Below, piece by piece: positions 9,068 to 17,705 of a DNA stretch of 64,000 nt. The notes under the pieces are model-generated. The model was given only the letters and a program-made list of their open reading frames with translations. It did no database searches and was not told the DNA's origin. The stretch is from assembly GCA_016845305.1 (NCBI GenBank), contig JAERSW010000039.1, positions 43,922 to 107,921 on the forward strand. The letters are read 5' to 3'. Each line of letters opens with the position of its first letter. The stretch's first letter is position 1. The translations under genes were made by a program, and so were the position numbers. The stretch comes from Acidimicrobiales bacterium. GTDB taxonomy: Bacteria > Actinomycetota > Acidimicrobiia > Acidimicrobiales > MedAcidi-G1.

Positions 9068-9316
9068 TCAGGTCCCGGCGTCGCCCTCCACCGTGTGGCG
9101 CAGCGGGGGCACCAGGCCCGACTCTCCGATGACCCGCAGGGCCCGGAACTCGTCGAGCTCGACCACCACCGCGTCGCCGGGCTGGCGCCCGCAGAGGAAG
9201 GTGACCATGCAGTCGTCGCAGGTCTCCGTTCCCTGCTGCGAGCACTCGTCGCAGTCGATCACGAGGGTGTCGCCCCCCGTGCCATCCCGGGCGTCCCGGG
9301 TTCTCTTCGCATCCAT
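9068..9316 (-). CDS. Small Cys-rich protein (two CxxC pairs)
   Basis: 82 residues with CDEC and CDDC pairs plus a lone Cys (VTFLCGRQPGD), followed by a b/a tail ending VPPLRHTVEGDAGT. The pairs suggest a structural zinc or Fe-S site. Function unknown. The ATG at 9316 has an AGGA box at 7-nt spacing; an ATG 9 nt upstream is also in frame but lacks one. Short conserved proteins of this appearance occur next to repair and tRNA genes in actinobacteria (memory, not checked). Confidence 0.68.
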   Translation of the reverse strand: MDAKRTRDARDGTGGDTLVIDCDECSQQGTETCDDCMVTFLCGRQPGDAVVVELDEFRALRVIGESGLVPPLRHTVEGDAGT

Positions 9317-9375
9317 GGTCGACATCCTGACGAGGGGGTGTGACAGCCGTCCCCGGACGGCCCTTCCGAGATGAC

Positions 9376-9404
9376 TTGACGGGCGAACGCCTGTTCGATT
9401 CACT
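9376..9404 (+). promoter_or_regulatory. Promoter with embedded LexA (SOS) box
   Basis: A -35 TTGACG (9376-9381) and a -10-like TTCACT (9399-9404) are separated by exactly 17 nt. Inside the spacer lies CGAACGCCTGTTCG (9384-9397), a perfect CGAAC-N4-GTTCG Gram-positive/actinobacterial SOS box. Bound LexA would block polymerase, so the downstream exonuclease/GIY-YIG gene should be DNA-damage inducible. Confidence 0.75.
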
Positions 9405-9410
9405 GGAGGG

Positions 9411-11171
9411 ATGGGCCGCTCCCCCGCCGCCGGTTCCCCCTCCCAGCGGGCCAGTCCCCGGCAGGCCAGTCCCCGCCAGATCGACCACAGACAGGCCAGC
9501 CTCGACGATCTGGGGCTCCCGCTGGCCGACGTCCCGTTCTGCGTGGTCGACCTGGAGACCACCGGGACGTCGCCCGAGGGCTGTGCCATCACCGAGGTGG
9601 GCGCCGTCCGCCTCCGCGGCGGCCGGTGCGAGGGCACCTTCCAGACCCTCGTCGACCCGGGCTGCGGCATCCCCCCGTCCATCACCGTGCTGACCGGGAT
9701 CACCGAGTCCATGGTCGTCGACGCCCCCCGGATCGAAGCCGTCCTCCCCTCCCTCCTGAAGTTCCTGGGCGACGCGGTGGTGGTCGGCCACAACGTCCGC
9801 TTCGACCTCGGCTTCCTGAACGCCGCTCTGCGGGCCGACGGTCGACCCGCCCTGGCCAACCGGTCGATCGACACCTGCGCACTGTCCCGCCGCCTGCTCC
9901 GCGACGAGGTCCCCAACCACAAGCTGGGCACGCTGTCCACCCACCTCCGCCTCGACCACCAGCCGTCCCACCGGGCCCTCGACGACGCCCTGGCCACCGG
10001 CGACCTGCTCCACCTCCTGCTGGAACGGGCCGGGTCGCTGGGGGTGACCGGCCTCGAGGACCTGCTCGTCCTGCCCCGGCTGGCCGGCCACGCGCAGGCG
10101 GCCAAGCTCCGCCTCACCGAGGGCCTCCCCCGGCGCCCCGGGGTCTACCTGTTCCGCGGACGCCGGGGCGAGGTGCTCTACGTGGGGCGGGCCACCGACC
10201 TCCGGGCCCGGGTCCGCAGCTACTTCTCGTCCGACCAGCGCCGGAAGGTGCACCAGCTGTTGCGGGAGACCGAACGGATCGACCACCGGGAATGCCGCGA
10301 CGCCCTGGAGGCGGCGGTGGCCGAGATCCGGCTCATCCACGAACACGAGCCCCGCTTCAACCGGCAGGGCACCACGTGGCGCCGCTACGCCTACGTGAAG
10401 CTGTCCCTCGGCGAGAGGTTCCCCCGCCTGTCGGCGGCCCGGGTGGTGCGCGACGACGGCGCCCTGTACGTCGGACCGGTGGCCTCGACGTCGGCGGCCC
10501 GACGGATCATCGAGGCCGTGGAGACCGTCGTGCCACTGCGCCGCTGCACCGGTCGACCGGGCCGGACCCCGAGGACCGGAGCGTGCGTCCCGGCGCAACT
10601 GGGCGTGGCCACGTGCCCCTGTGCCGGCGACGTCGCCGAGGAGGACTACGCGGTCCTCGTGGAACGGGCCCGACGGGGCCTGACCACCGATCCCGGCTCG
10701 CTGCTGCGGCCGCTGGCCGACCGCATGGCCCGCCTCGCCGACGAGGAACGCTTCGAAGAGGCCGCCGAGACCCGCGACCGGGCCGCCGCCCTGTCCGACG
10801 CCGTGACGCGGCACCGTCGCCTCGCCGCGCTCCGTTCGTCGGGACGCCTGGTGGTCCACCATGCCGGTCGGACCACCGCCGAGTTCCACCACGGCACCCT
10901 GATCGCCGTCGGCGACCGGACCGACCGCGACGCCGACCCGGCCCTCCCCTTCGCCCCCCGGGCGGCGCCCACCGGCACCACCGGAAAGCAGGAGGCCGAC
11001 GAGCTGTACTGCGTGGCCTCGTGGCTGCACGCCGAGGCCGACCGGCTGGTCGTCGGGCACTGCGACGGGCTCCTCGCCGAACCCGCCGACCGACCTCCGG
11101 GGTTCACCGCGTCCCGGGCCACCCGACGAGCCTCCCGGCAGGCGACCCGGTCGGCGTCCCCACCGGCCTGA
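9411..11171 (+). CDS. DEDDh exonuclease fused to UvrC-like GIY-YIG nuclease
   Basis: 586 residues. Residues about 40-200 are a DnaQ-type 3'-5' exonuclease: VVDLETTG (ExoI, D and E), HNVRFDLGFL (ExoII), and SHRALDDALAT (ExoIII, H and D). From about 235 a GIY-YIG endonuclease follows (GVYLFRGRRGEVLYVGRATDL, catalytic Arg in ATDLRARV), then a UVR-like segment (RMARLADEERFEEAAETRD). There is no C-terminal RNase H-like domain of full UvrC. The same fusion is known in mycobacteria. The start follows GGAGGG directly; the N-terminal 30 residues contain a 15-nt tandem duplication (9444-9473). A LexA box lies in the promoter. Confidence 0.88.
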   Translation: MGRSPAAGSPSQRASPRQASPRQIDHRQASLDDLGLPLADVPFCVVDLETTGTSPEGCAITEVGAVRLRGGRCEGTFQTLVDPGCGIPPSITVLTGITESMVVDAPRIEAVLPSLLKFLGDAVVVGHNVRFDLGFLNAALRADGRPALANRSIDTCALSRRLLRDEVPNHKLGTLSTHLRLDHQPSHRALDDALATGDLLHLLLERAGSLGVTGLEDLLVLPRLAGHAQAAKLRLTEGLPRRPGVYLFRGRRGEVLYVGRATDLRARVRSYFSSDQRRKVHQLLRETERIDHRECRDALEAAVAEIRLIHEHEPRFNRQGTTWRRYAYVKLSLGERFPRLSAARVVRDDGALYVGPVASTSAARRIIEAVETVVPLRRCTGRPGRTPRTGACVPAQLGVATCPCAGDVAEEDYAVLVERARRGLTTDPGSLLRPLADRMARLADEERFEEAAETRDRAAALSDAVTRHRRLAALRSSGRLVVHHAGRTTAEFHHGTLIAVGDRTDRDADPALPFAPRAAPTGTTGKQEADELYCVASWLHAEADRLVVGHCDGLLAEPADRPPGFTASRATRRASRQATRSASPPA

Positions 11172-11193
11172 CCGTCGGGCCGGACCGGCTCAC

Positions 11194-11199
11194 TACCGT
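11194..11199 (+). promoter_or_regulatory. -10 box TACCGT of a leaderless promoter
   Basis: TACCGT, then 7 nt, then GTG at 11207. This spacing puts the transcription start on the codon and decides between two in-frame GTG candidates (11198 lies inside the box). Confidence 0.55.
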
Positions 11200-11206
11200 G
11201 GACGGC

Positions 11207-12670
11207 GTGCGACGTCCGGCCACGGCAGCCCGCCCGGGGGCGACCCTCCGCCGGGCCGCCATCCTGCTGGTCGGCGCGGCGATCCTCGGCGGGGTCGTGG
11301 CCTGCTCCGACGAACCCGCGGGGCCCGCCGCCCTGCCCGCGGTTCGGTGCCCCGAGCCGGCCGTGCCCACGGAACTGGCGGTGACCTGCCACCGGGTGGA
11401 GGTGGACGGCGCCTCCCTGGCCGTGGCCGTCCTCCACGCCGAGGACCCCACCGGCCACCCCGTCCTCCACCTGCACGGCGGACCCGGAGGCCGGGCGGTG
11501 GCCGACCGGCACCGGTGGCTGGCCCCCCGGTCGCCGCTGCTGGCCCACCACGACGTGGTCCTCGTCGACCAGCGGGGAGGCGGCCGCTCCACCCCGTCCC
11601 TGGACTGCCCGGAGGTCGACGGCTCGACCACGCCCGAACCCGGCCTCCACCGGGCCTGCCGGGACCGACTCGACGCCGCGGGCATCGACCGTTCGTCGGT
11701 CACCGTGGCCCGCCTCGCCGAGGACCTGGTGGCGGTCCGCGAGGCCCTCGGCGTCGGGCGCTGGCACCTGCACGGCACCTCCTACGGCACCCGGGTGGCC
11801 CTGGAGCTGCTCCGCACCGACGGCGACGCCGTGGCGTCGGTGGTCCTCGACTCGGTGGTCCCCCCGGACGTGGCCACCCACGACGAGCTCCCCGGCGGCG
11901 TGGTCGAGGCGGTGAGCGCCCTGGGACGGTGGTGTACGGCCCCGGCCCGGTCGTGTCCGGTCGACGTCGGCGACCGCCTCGGCGTCGTGCTCGGACGGCT
12001 GGCCGACGAGCCGGCCACGGTGACCGTCCGGTCGGGCGACACCGTCCGGTTGGACGACGGGACCTTCCTCCGCCTCGTCACCGGCGTCCTGGCCGGCCCC
12101 GCGCCCCATGGCCCCGCCATCGCCGCCCGGGCCATCGACGTGGCGGCGACGTCGCCGGCCGAGGCCGCCGCCCTCCTCCTCGACGCCACCGCTGCGTCCG
12201 GCTCCGTCGAGAGCCGGACGGTGGGCGACCCGGTGGCCGAGGGGGCCCAGCTGTCGGTGGAATGCGCCGACGAGCTCCCGGGCAACGACTTCGGCGTCCC
12301 CGAGGACCTCGAGCCGCAGGCCTGGGAGGACCGCGTCGCCGCGGCGGTCCGGGAGCGATGGCTGGACGTCCGCACCCTGTGCGCCCTGTGGGGCGTGGAC
12401 CCCTCCCCGGCAGCGACCCGCCGGGAGGTCCGGTCCGACGTCCCGGTGCTGGTGCTGGCCGGGCTCCTCGATCCGGTGACGCCGGTCCGGTGGGCCCGCC
12501 ACCTGGTCCGGGACTCCGGTGGCCTGGCCGACGCCGTGCTGGCCACCTCCGGGGGATGGAGCCACGTGCCGTCGATGTCCGACCCGTGCGCCGCGGCGCT
12601 GGTCGCGGACTTCCTCGACGACGGGACGCGGCCGGCACCCGGTCCCGTGGACTGCCCCGTCCCGAACTGA
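11207..12670 (+). CDS. Secreted alpha/beta hydrolase lipoprotein (TAP-like, S33)
   Basis: 487 residues. Signal peptide with Arg-rich start and lipobox (GGVVAC, Cys near residue 30) anchors it outside the membrane. Fold motifs: oxyanion HLHGGPGG, the DQRGGGRS strand, nucleophile Ser in GTSYGTRVAL, Asp in LAGLLDPVTP and His in WSHVPSM, the last two in a TAP-like C-terminal domain. Family members are proline iminopeptidases or tripeptidyl aminopeptidases. Cysteines at several places (CPEPA, CHRV, CPEVD, CRDR) suggest disulfides. Single-gene unit with a leaderless start. Confidence 0.85.
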   Translation: MRRPATAARPGATLRRAAILLVGAAILGGVVACSDEPAGPAALPAVRCPEPAVPTELAVTCHRVEVDGASLAVAVLHAEDPTGHPVLHLHGGPGGRAVADRHRWLAPRSPLLAHHDVVLVDQRGGGRSTPSLDCPEVDGSTTPEPGLHRACRDRLDAAGIDRSSVTVARLAEDLVAVREALGVGRWHLHGTSYGTRVALELLRTDGDAVASVVLDSVVPPDVATHDELPGGVVEAVSALGRWCTAPARSCPVDVGDRLGVVLGRLADEPATVTVRSGDTVRLDDGTFLRLVTGVLAGPAPHGPAIAARAIDVAATSPAEAAALLLDATAASGSVESRTVGDPVAEGAQLSVECADELPGNDFGVPEDLEPQAWEDRVAAAVRERWLDVRTLCALWGVDPSPAATRREVRSDVPVLVLAGLLDPVTPVRWARHLVRDSGGLADAVLATSGGWSHVPSMSDPCAAALVADFLDDGTRPAPGPVDCPVPN

Positions 12671-12698
12671 CCGGACCGGACTGGCCGGCCCGGGGGCT

Positions 12699-13730
12699 TC
12701 AGTCCCGGGCGATGGAGGCCAGCGCGGCGGCGGCCGACCCGTCGGAGATGGCCGCCATGGCCCGCTCCAGACCGTCGGCGATGCCGTCGGCGATCCCGGC
12801 CACCACCAGACCGGCACCCGCGTTCAGGGCCACGATGTCGCGACGCGGCCCGGTCTCGGAGCCGTCGAGGATGGCCCGGGCGATCGCCGCGTTCTCCTCA
12901 GGCCCGCCGCCGGCCAGCGCCGAGGCGTCGACCACCGACAGGCCCAGGTCGGCCGGGTCCAGCACCCACTCGGACACCTCGCCGTCGAACAACTCGAGGA
13001 CCCTCGTGGGTCCCGTCAGGGCGATCTCGTCCAGGCCGCCGTCGCCGGTCACGATCAGGGAGTGCACCGATCCCCTCGTCCGGAACACCTCGACCATCCG
13101 GTCGGCCAGGGCGGCCTCGGCCGCTCCGATCACCTGGCGCTTCGGCTGGCCGGGGTGCGACAACGGCCCCAGCACATTGAAGACCGTGGGAATGCCCAGG
13201 CCGGCCCGGATGGGCCCGGCGAAGCGCATCGCCGGGTGGTAGGTGCGGGCGAAGGCGAAGCCGATCCGGTGCTCGGCCACCTGGGCGGCCAGCGCCTCGG
13301 ACCCCATCTCGATCTCGACGCCCAGAAGCTCCAGCAGGTCGAACGACCCCGAGGTGGACGACGCCTTCCGGTTGCCGTGCTTGCAGACCGTGGCCCCACC
13401 ACCCACGGCCACGAAGCAGGCCATGGTCGACACGTTGAGCGCCGCGTCGCGACGACCCCTCACGCCCCCGGTCCCGACGATGTCGATGGTGCCGTCGGGG
13501 AGCTCCAACGGCTCAGCGGCCGCCACCATGGCCCGCACGAGGCCCTCGGTCTCGATGGCCGTCTCGCCCTTGACCTTCAGGCCGACGAGGAACCCGGCGA
13601 TCTGGGCCGGCTCGGCCTCGCCCTCCAGGATCTCGGTGAGGACGGCCTCGGCCTCGTCGGCCGACAGGTCGTCACCGGCGCACAACCGGTCAAGCAGCCC
13701 CGGCCAGCCGCCGTACGCCTCCAGTGCCAC
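12699..13730 (-). CDS. trpD: Anthranilate phosphoribosyltransferase (TrpD-like)
   Basis: 343 residues. Transfers phosphoribose from PRPP to anthranilate in tryptophan synthesis. Family motifs: KHGNRKASSTSGSFDLLE, the anthranilate-site region HPAMRFAGPIRAGLGIPTVF, NVLGPLSHPGQPKRQVIG and DEIALTGPT. Odd point: the PRPP loop reads GTGGVRGRRDAALNVST where the usual form is GTGGD followed by a short NxST stretch, so the Asp is replaced. No other trp gene is nearby. A related TrpD2-type role cannot be excluded. The GTG at 13730 fits the conserved length. Confidence 0.82.
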   Translation of the reverse strand: MALEAYGGWPGLLDRLCAGDDLSADEAEAVLTEILEGEAEPAQIAGFLVGLKVKGETAIETEGLVRAMVAAAEPLELPDGTIDIVGTGGVRGRRDAALNVSTMACFVAVGGGATVCKHGNRKASSTSGSFDLLELLGVEIEMGSEALAAQVAEHRIGFAFARTYHPAMRFAGPIRAGLGIPTVFNVLGPLSHPGQPKRQVIGAAEAALADRMVEVFRTRGSVHSLIVTGDGGLDEIALTGPTRVLELFDGEVSEWVLDPADLGLSVVDASALAGGGPEENAAIARAILDGSETGPRRDIVALNAGAGLVVAGIADGIADGLERAMAAISDGSAAAALASIARD

Positions 13731-13741
13731 GTCGGTTCGGA

Positions 13742-14056
13742 TCAGGCGGTGCGACGACGCCGCAGGATCCGGCGACGCTCGCGTTCGGTGGTCCCGCCCC
13801 AGATGCCCGTCGTCTCCCGGCGGGTCAGGGCGTGGTCCAGGCAGGCGTCGAGCACCGCGCACCCGGAGCAGACCTCCAGGGCCCGGGCCACGTCGGCCTC
13901 GCTGTCGGGGTCCGGATAGAACACCGCCGACTCGAGGCCCCGGCAGGCCCCCCGCAGATACCACTGGGCCGGCGACGGTTGGGTCGGGACGGCGACCGGT
14001 GAGCCGGTCACGGGCGCCGTCGGGGCGGCGGGGGCGGTGTCGAGCAGCGTCTCCAT
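13742..14056 (-). CDS. WhiB-family Fe-S transcription factor
   Basis: 104 residues. Four Fe-S cysteines (GACRG; then CSGC and DAC), followed by the GIWGG turn and a basic C-terminal tail (RERRRILRRRRTA). WhiB proteins bind sigma factor region 4 and DNA to regulate sporulation, division or redox responses. The N-terminal 30 residues are Ala/Pro/Thr-rich. Divergent from rnpB with 114 nt between them. The subfamily (WhiB1/2/WblA) was not resolved. Confidence 0.9.
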   Translation of the reverse strand: METLLDTAPAAPTAPVTGSPVAVPTQPSPAQWYLRGACRGLESAVFYPDPDSEADVARALEVCSGCAVLDACLDHALTRRETTGIWGGTTERERRRILRRRRTA

Positions 14057-14170
14057 GTCCCGAGTGTTGCTAGTGCCCGCGAACGTGCTGCGCAAGGGGG
14101 AAAACCGGCTGGCGACCCGGCCTCGGGACGGCGGTTTCCCCTCGCTCCGCCACCGGCCAGACTGGTCGGC

Positions 14171-14547
<377 letters not shown>

Positions 14548-14618
14548 ACCCACCTCCCCCAGCCGCTCCCGCCCCTCGGGACGCGGGACAGGCCGACGGA
14601 GACGGCCGTGCCGGGCCG

Positions 14619-15533
14619 CTAGACGCCGAGGGCGAAGCAGACCACGGCGGCGACGCCGAAGAGTCCGCCGACGGCCTGGATCCGGTACAGCCGCTCGCCG
14701 AGGAACCGCCACGACACCAGCACGCTCACCGCCGGGGCCATGGCGATCATCGCGGTGACGACGGCCGCCGAACCCCGCAGGTAGGCGGCCGTGCTCAACA
14801 CGAACGCCGTCGCACTGGAGATGCCGAGCACAGCGCCGTAGCGGCGCACCACCCGCTCCGGCCATCGCAGCCCACCCTGGGCGCGGGCGGCCAACGGCAG
14901 CACGACGGCCCCGGTGGCCACGACCAGGAACGCGGGCAGCTCACCCGACTCCGGCGCCGGCTGCGTGAGGAACACGCCGGCCATGCCGATGCTGGTGCCC
15001 ACGAGCACCGCCAGCCCGATCACCGGGCTGCGGACGAACTCGCCGACGCTGGGCAGCCGCCCCTCGCCCGACAGGAACACGACGGCCGGGACGGCGAGCA
15101 GCATGCCGAGCACCTCGACGGGCTGGGGGTCCTGGCCGATGAACGGACCCACGATCGCCGGGACCACGATCAACGTCAGCCCGAAGCCGGGGGCGAACAC
15201 CGCCACGGGACCCCGTGCCATCCCCAGGTACAGGAGGGGGCGCGTCGCCGCCATCATGAGGCCGGCGGCGACCGGCCAGGCCACGTCGGCGAACGCCACG
15301 GCCTCCGGGGGGCGCACCAGCAGGACCACTCCGATCGCCACTGCGCCGACCGTGCTGGCCACCATGGCCACGGCGATGGGTGCCCCCCGCCGGTCGGCCC
15401 GACGGATGGCGACGCCCCCGAGGAGGTCGCCGAGGCCGAACACGATGGCCGACAGGCCGGCGAGGAGGACGGGCACCGGCGAATGCTGCCCGACGCCACC
15501 GGCGGAACCACCGTCGGGATCCGGGAACCCCAT
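14619..15533 (-). CDS. EamA/DMT-type transporter, ten TM segments
   Basis: About 304 residues with ten hydrophobic segments in two EamA repeats (LLAGLSAIVFGLGDLL first, LVVATGAVVLPLAA starting the second half; the C-terminus ends GLFGVAAVVCFALGV). Exports or imports small metabolites; substrate unknown. The ATG at 15533 gives a hydrophilic 20-residue leader that partly overlaps tandem repeats; a GTG at 15476 just before the first TM is a good alternative start. Ends 71 nt from the rnpB 3' end, convergent. Confidence 0.78.
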   Translation of the reverse strand: MGFPDPDGGSAGGVGQHSPVPVLLAGLSAIVFGLGDLLGGVAIRRADRRGAPIAVAMVASTVGAVAIGVVLLVRPPEAVAFADVAWPVAAGLMMAATRPLLYLGMARGPVAVFAPGFGLTLIVVPAIVGPFIGQDPQPVEVLGMLLAVPAVVFLSGEGRLPSVGEFVRSPVIGLAVLVGTSIGMAGVFLTQPAPESGELPAFLVVATGAVVLPLAARAQGGLRWPERVVRRYGAVLGISSATAFVLSTAAYLRGSAAVVTAMIAMAPAVSVLVSWRFLGERLYRIQAVGGLFGVAAVVCFALGV

Positions 15534-15571
15534 CCGGGAACCCCGACCGGGAGCACCGACCGGGAAACAGG
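15519..15571. repeat. Four tandem 13-14 bp units
   Basis: Units of the form ATCCGGGAACCCC / ACCGGGAGCACCG repeat four times between (and overlapping) the transporter start and the pentapeptide gene promoter. Degenerate to the right. Confidence 0.7.
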
Positions 15572-15587
15572 CGCCGGGCGCATCGCC

Positions 15588-15593
15588 TAGCCT
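15588..15593 (+). promoter_or_regulatory. -10 box TAGCCT of a leaderless promoter
   Basis: TAGCCT, then 7 nt, then GTG at 15601, in frame with the pentapeptide-repeat gene. Same layout as five other genes in the window. Confidence 0.5.
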
Positions 15594-15600
15594 CGGCGTG

Positions 15601-16308
15601 GTGGAGGGGACGATGCGGGTACACGGCCACGAGATCGGCGCGGGTGCAGATCTGGCCGGAGCCGACCTCACCGACGCCGACCTGCGCTCCGCCGACCTGA
15701 GCGGTTCGTGGCTGGGTGGCGCCGTGCTGAGCGGCTCGGACCTGTCCGACGCCCGGCTGGTGGGTGCCGACCTGCGCCACGCCATCTGCCGGGCCACCGT
15801 CTTCGCCGACGCCGACCTGCACCACGCCAACCTGTGGAACGCCGACCTGACCGGGGCCCGCCTGGGCGGGGCGACCCTCAGCCGCTCGTGGCTGGGCAAC
15901 GCCCGGATGGAGGGCGTCGACCTGCGCAGCGCCGAGCTGGGCGGCGCCTGGCTGACCGCGGCGGACCTGACTGGGGCCACCCTCGGGGCGGCCAGCCTGG
16001 CCGGCACCTGCCTGACCCGGACCTGCATGCGCGAGGCCGACCTGACCGGCGTCTTCGCCGGGGGCGCCGACCTGCGCAGCGCCATGCTCAACGGAGCCAC
16101 CATCCGGGCCGCCAACCTCTCGGGGGCCATCCTGCGGGGCGCCTCGCTCATCGGCGCCGACCTCGGGCTGTCCGACCTGGTGGGGGCCGACCTGACCGAC
16201 GCCCAACTCGATGGCGTGTCCCTCGACGGGATCCGGCACGATGACACCACCCGCTGGCCCGACGGCTTCACGCCGCCGTCGTCCGGCGGCCTGGACGACC
16301 ACGACTGA
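15601..16308 (+). CDS. Pentapeptide-repeat protein
   Basis: 235 residues made almost wholly of A(D/N)LxX pentapeptides (for example ADLAGADLTDADLRSADL), from about residue 18 to 215; this should fold as a right-handed quadrilateral b-helix. The C-tail (TTRWPDGFTPPSSG) is typical for the end of such proteins. Members can mimic DNA against gyrase or serve as scaffolds; nothing here points to one role. Start: GTG 15601 from the promoter spacing, or ATG 15613 behind GGAGGGG with only 3-nt spacing; both in frame. Confidence 0.85.
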   Translation: MEGTMRVHGHEIGAGADLAGADLTDADLRSADLSGSWLGGAVLSGSDLSDARLVGADLRHAICRATVFADADLHHANLWNADLTGARLGGATLSRSWLGNARMEGVDLRSAELGGAWLTAADLTGATLGAASLAGTCLTRTCMREADLTGVFAGGADLRSAMLNGATIRAANLSGAILRGASLIGADLGLSDLVGADLTDAQLDGVSLDGIRHDDTTRWPDGFTPPSSGGLDDHD

Positions 16309-16378
16309 CCGACCACCCGACCCACAGGCCCTCCGACCCGACGACGGGCGGCGAGGCGACACAGGAGGACGACCACCC

Positions 16379-17689
16379 ATGAGCAGCGACTGGGGCTTCG
16401 AGACCCGCCAGATCCACGCCGGACAGGAGCCGGACCCGGCCACCGGCAGCCGGGCCGTCCCCATCTACCAGACCACCTCGTACGTGTTCCGGGACTCGGA
16501 GCACGCCGCCAACCTCTTCGCCCTGGCCGAGGTCGGCAACATCTACACCCGGATCATGAACCCCACCCAGATGGTGCTCGAGGCCCGCCTACAGGCCCTC
16601 GAGGGCGGGACCGACACGGCCATCGGCATCCCCGGGGCGCTCGCCGTCGCCTCGGGCCAGGCCGCCGAGACGCTGGCCATCCTGAACCTGGCCGAGTCCG
16701 GTGACCACGTGGTGTCCTCGGCGTCGCTGTACGGCGGCACCTACAACCTGCTGCACTACACGCTGCCCAAGATGGGCATCGAGGTCTCGTTCATCGACGA
16801 CCCCGACGACCTCGACGCCTGGCAGGCCGCCATCCAGCCGAACACCAAGGCCTTCTACGGCGAGACGATCGGCAACCCGAAGAACGACTGCCTGGACGTC
16901 TCGGCCGTGGCGGCCATCGCCCACGAGGCCGGCATCCCCCTCATCGTCGACAACACCGTGGCCTCGCCGTACCTGATCAACCCGCTGGCCCACGGCGCCG
17001 ACATCGTCGTCCACTCGATGACCAAGTTCATCGGCGGCCACGGCAACTCGATCGGCGGCGCCATCATCGACGGTGGCACGTTCGACTACGGCGCCAGCGC
17101 CCGGTTCCCGAACTTCACCGAGCCCGACCCCAGTTACCACGGCCTCGCCTACTGGCCGGCGCTCGGCCACGGCGCCTACATCATCAAGGCCCGCGTGCAG
17201 TTGCTGCGCGACATCGGCGCCGCGGTGACCCCGCACAACAGCTTCTACTTCCTCCAGGGCCTGGAGACGCTCAGCCTCCGGATGGAGCGGCACTGCGCCA
17301 ACGCCATGGCGGTCGCCGAGTACCTCGACGGCCACGACCAGGTGGAGACCGTGCAGTACGCCGGGCTGGCGTCCAGCCCGTGGCACGAGCGCACGGCGCG
17401 CTACGCCGGCGGGAAGGGCTTCGGTTCGGTTCCGGCGTTCACCATCGCCGGTGGCCGCGACGCCGGCGAGAAGTTCGTGAACGGCCTCGAGCTGCACAGC
17501 CACGTGGCCAACATCGGGGACGTGCGCAGCCTGGCCATCCACCCGGCGTCGACCACCCACTCGCAGCTCACCCCGGAGGAGCAGGCCTCGACCGGCGTCG
17601 ATCCGTCGCTGGTGCGCCTCTCGGTCGGCCTCGAGACGCTCGACGACATCATCGCCGACCTCGAGACGGGCTTCGCCGCCGCTCGCTGA
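16379..17689 (+). CDS. metY: O-acetylhomoserine (thiol)-lyase
   Basis: 436 residues. PLP enzyme making homocysteine (or methionine) from O-acetylhomoserine and sulfide. Family signatures: TRQIHAGQEPDPATGSRAVP at the N-terminus, SASLYGGTYNLL, the PLP-Asp strand IVDNTVASPYL, PLP-Lys in SMTKFIGGHG, and the C-terminal SVGLETLDDIIADLE. The length matches MetY and exceeds cystathionine g-synthases. A good AGGAGG lies 7 nt before the ATG. No metX is adjacent in this window. Confidence 0.92.
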   Translation: MSSDWGFETRQIHAGQEPDPATGSRAVPIYQTTSYVFRDSEHAANLFALAEVGNIYTRIMNPTQMVLEARLQALEGGTDTAIGIPGALAVASGQAAETLAILNLAESGDHVVSSASLYGGTYNLLHYTLPKMGIEVSFIDDPDDLDAWQAAIQPNTKAFYGETIGNPKNDCLDVSAVAAIAHEAGIPLIVDNTVASPYLINPLAHGADIVVHSMTKFIGGHGNSIGGAIIDGGTFDYGASARFPNFTEPDPSYHGLAYWPALGHGAYIIKARVQLLRDIGAAVTPHNSFYFLQGLETLSLRMERHCANAMAVAEYLDGHDQVETVQYAGLASSPWHERTARYAGGKGFGSVPAFTIAGGRDAGEKFVNGLELHSHVANIGDVRSLAIHPASTTHSQLTPEEQASTGVDPSLVRLSVGLETLDDIIADLETGFAAAR

Positions 17690-17705
17690 GAGCACGGGCA
17701 GCGAC

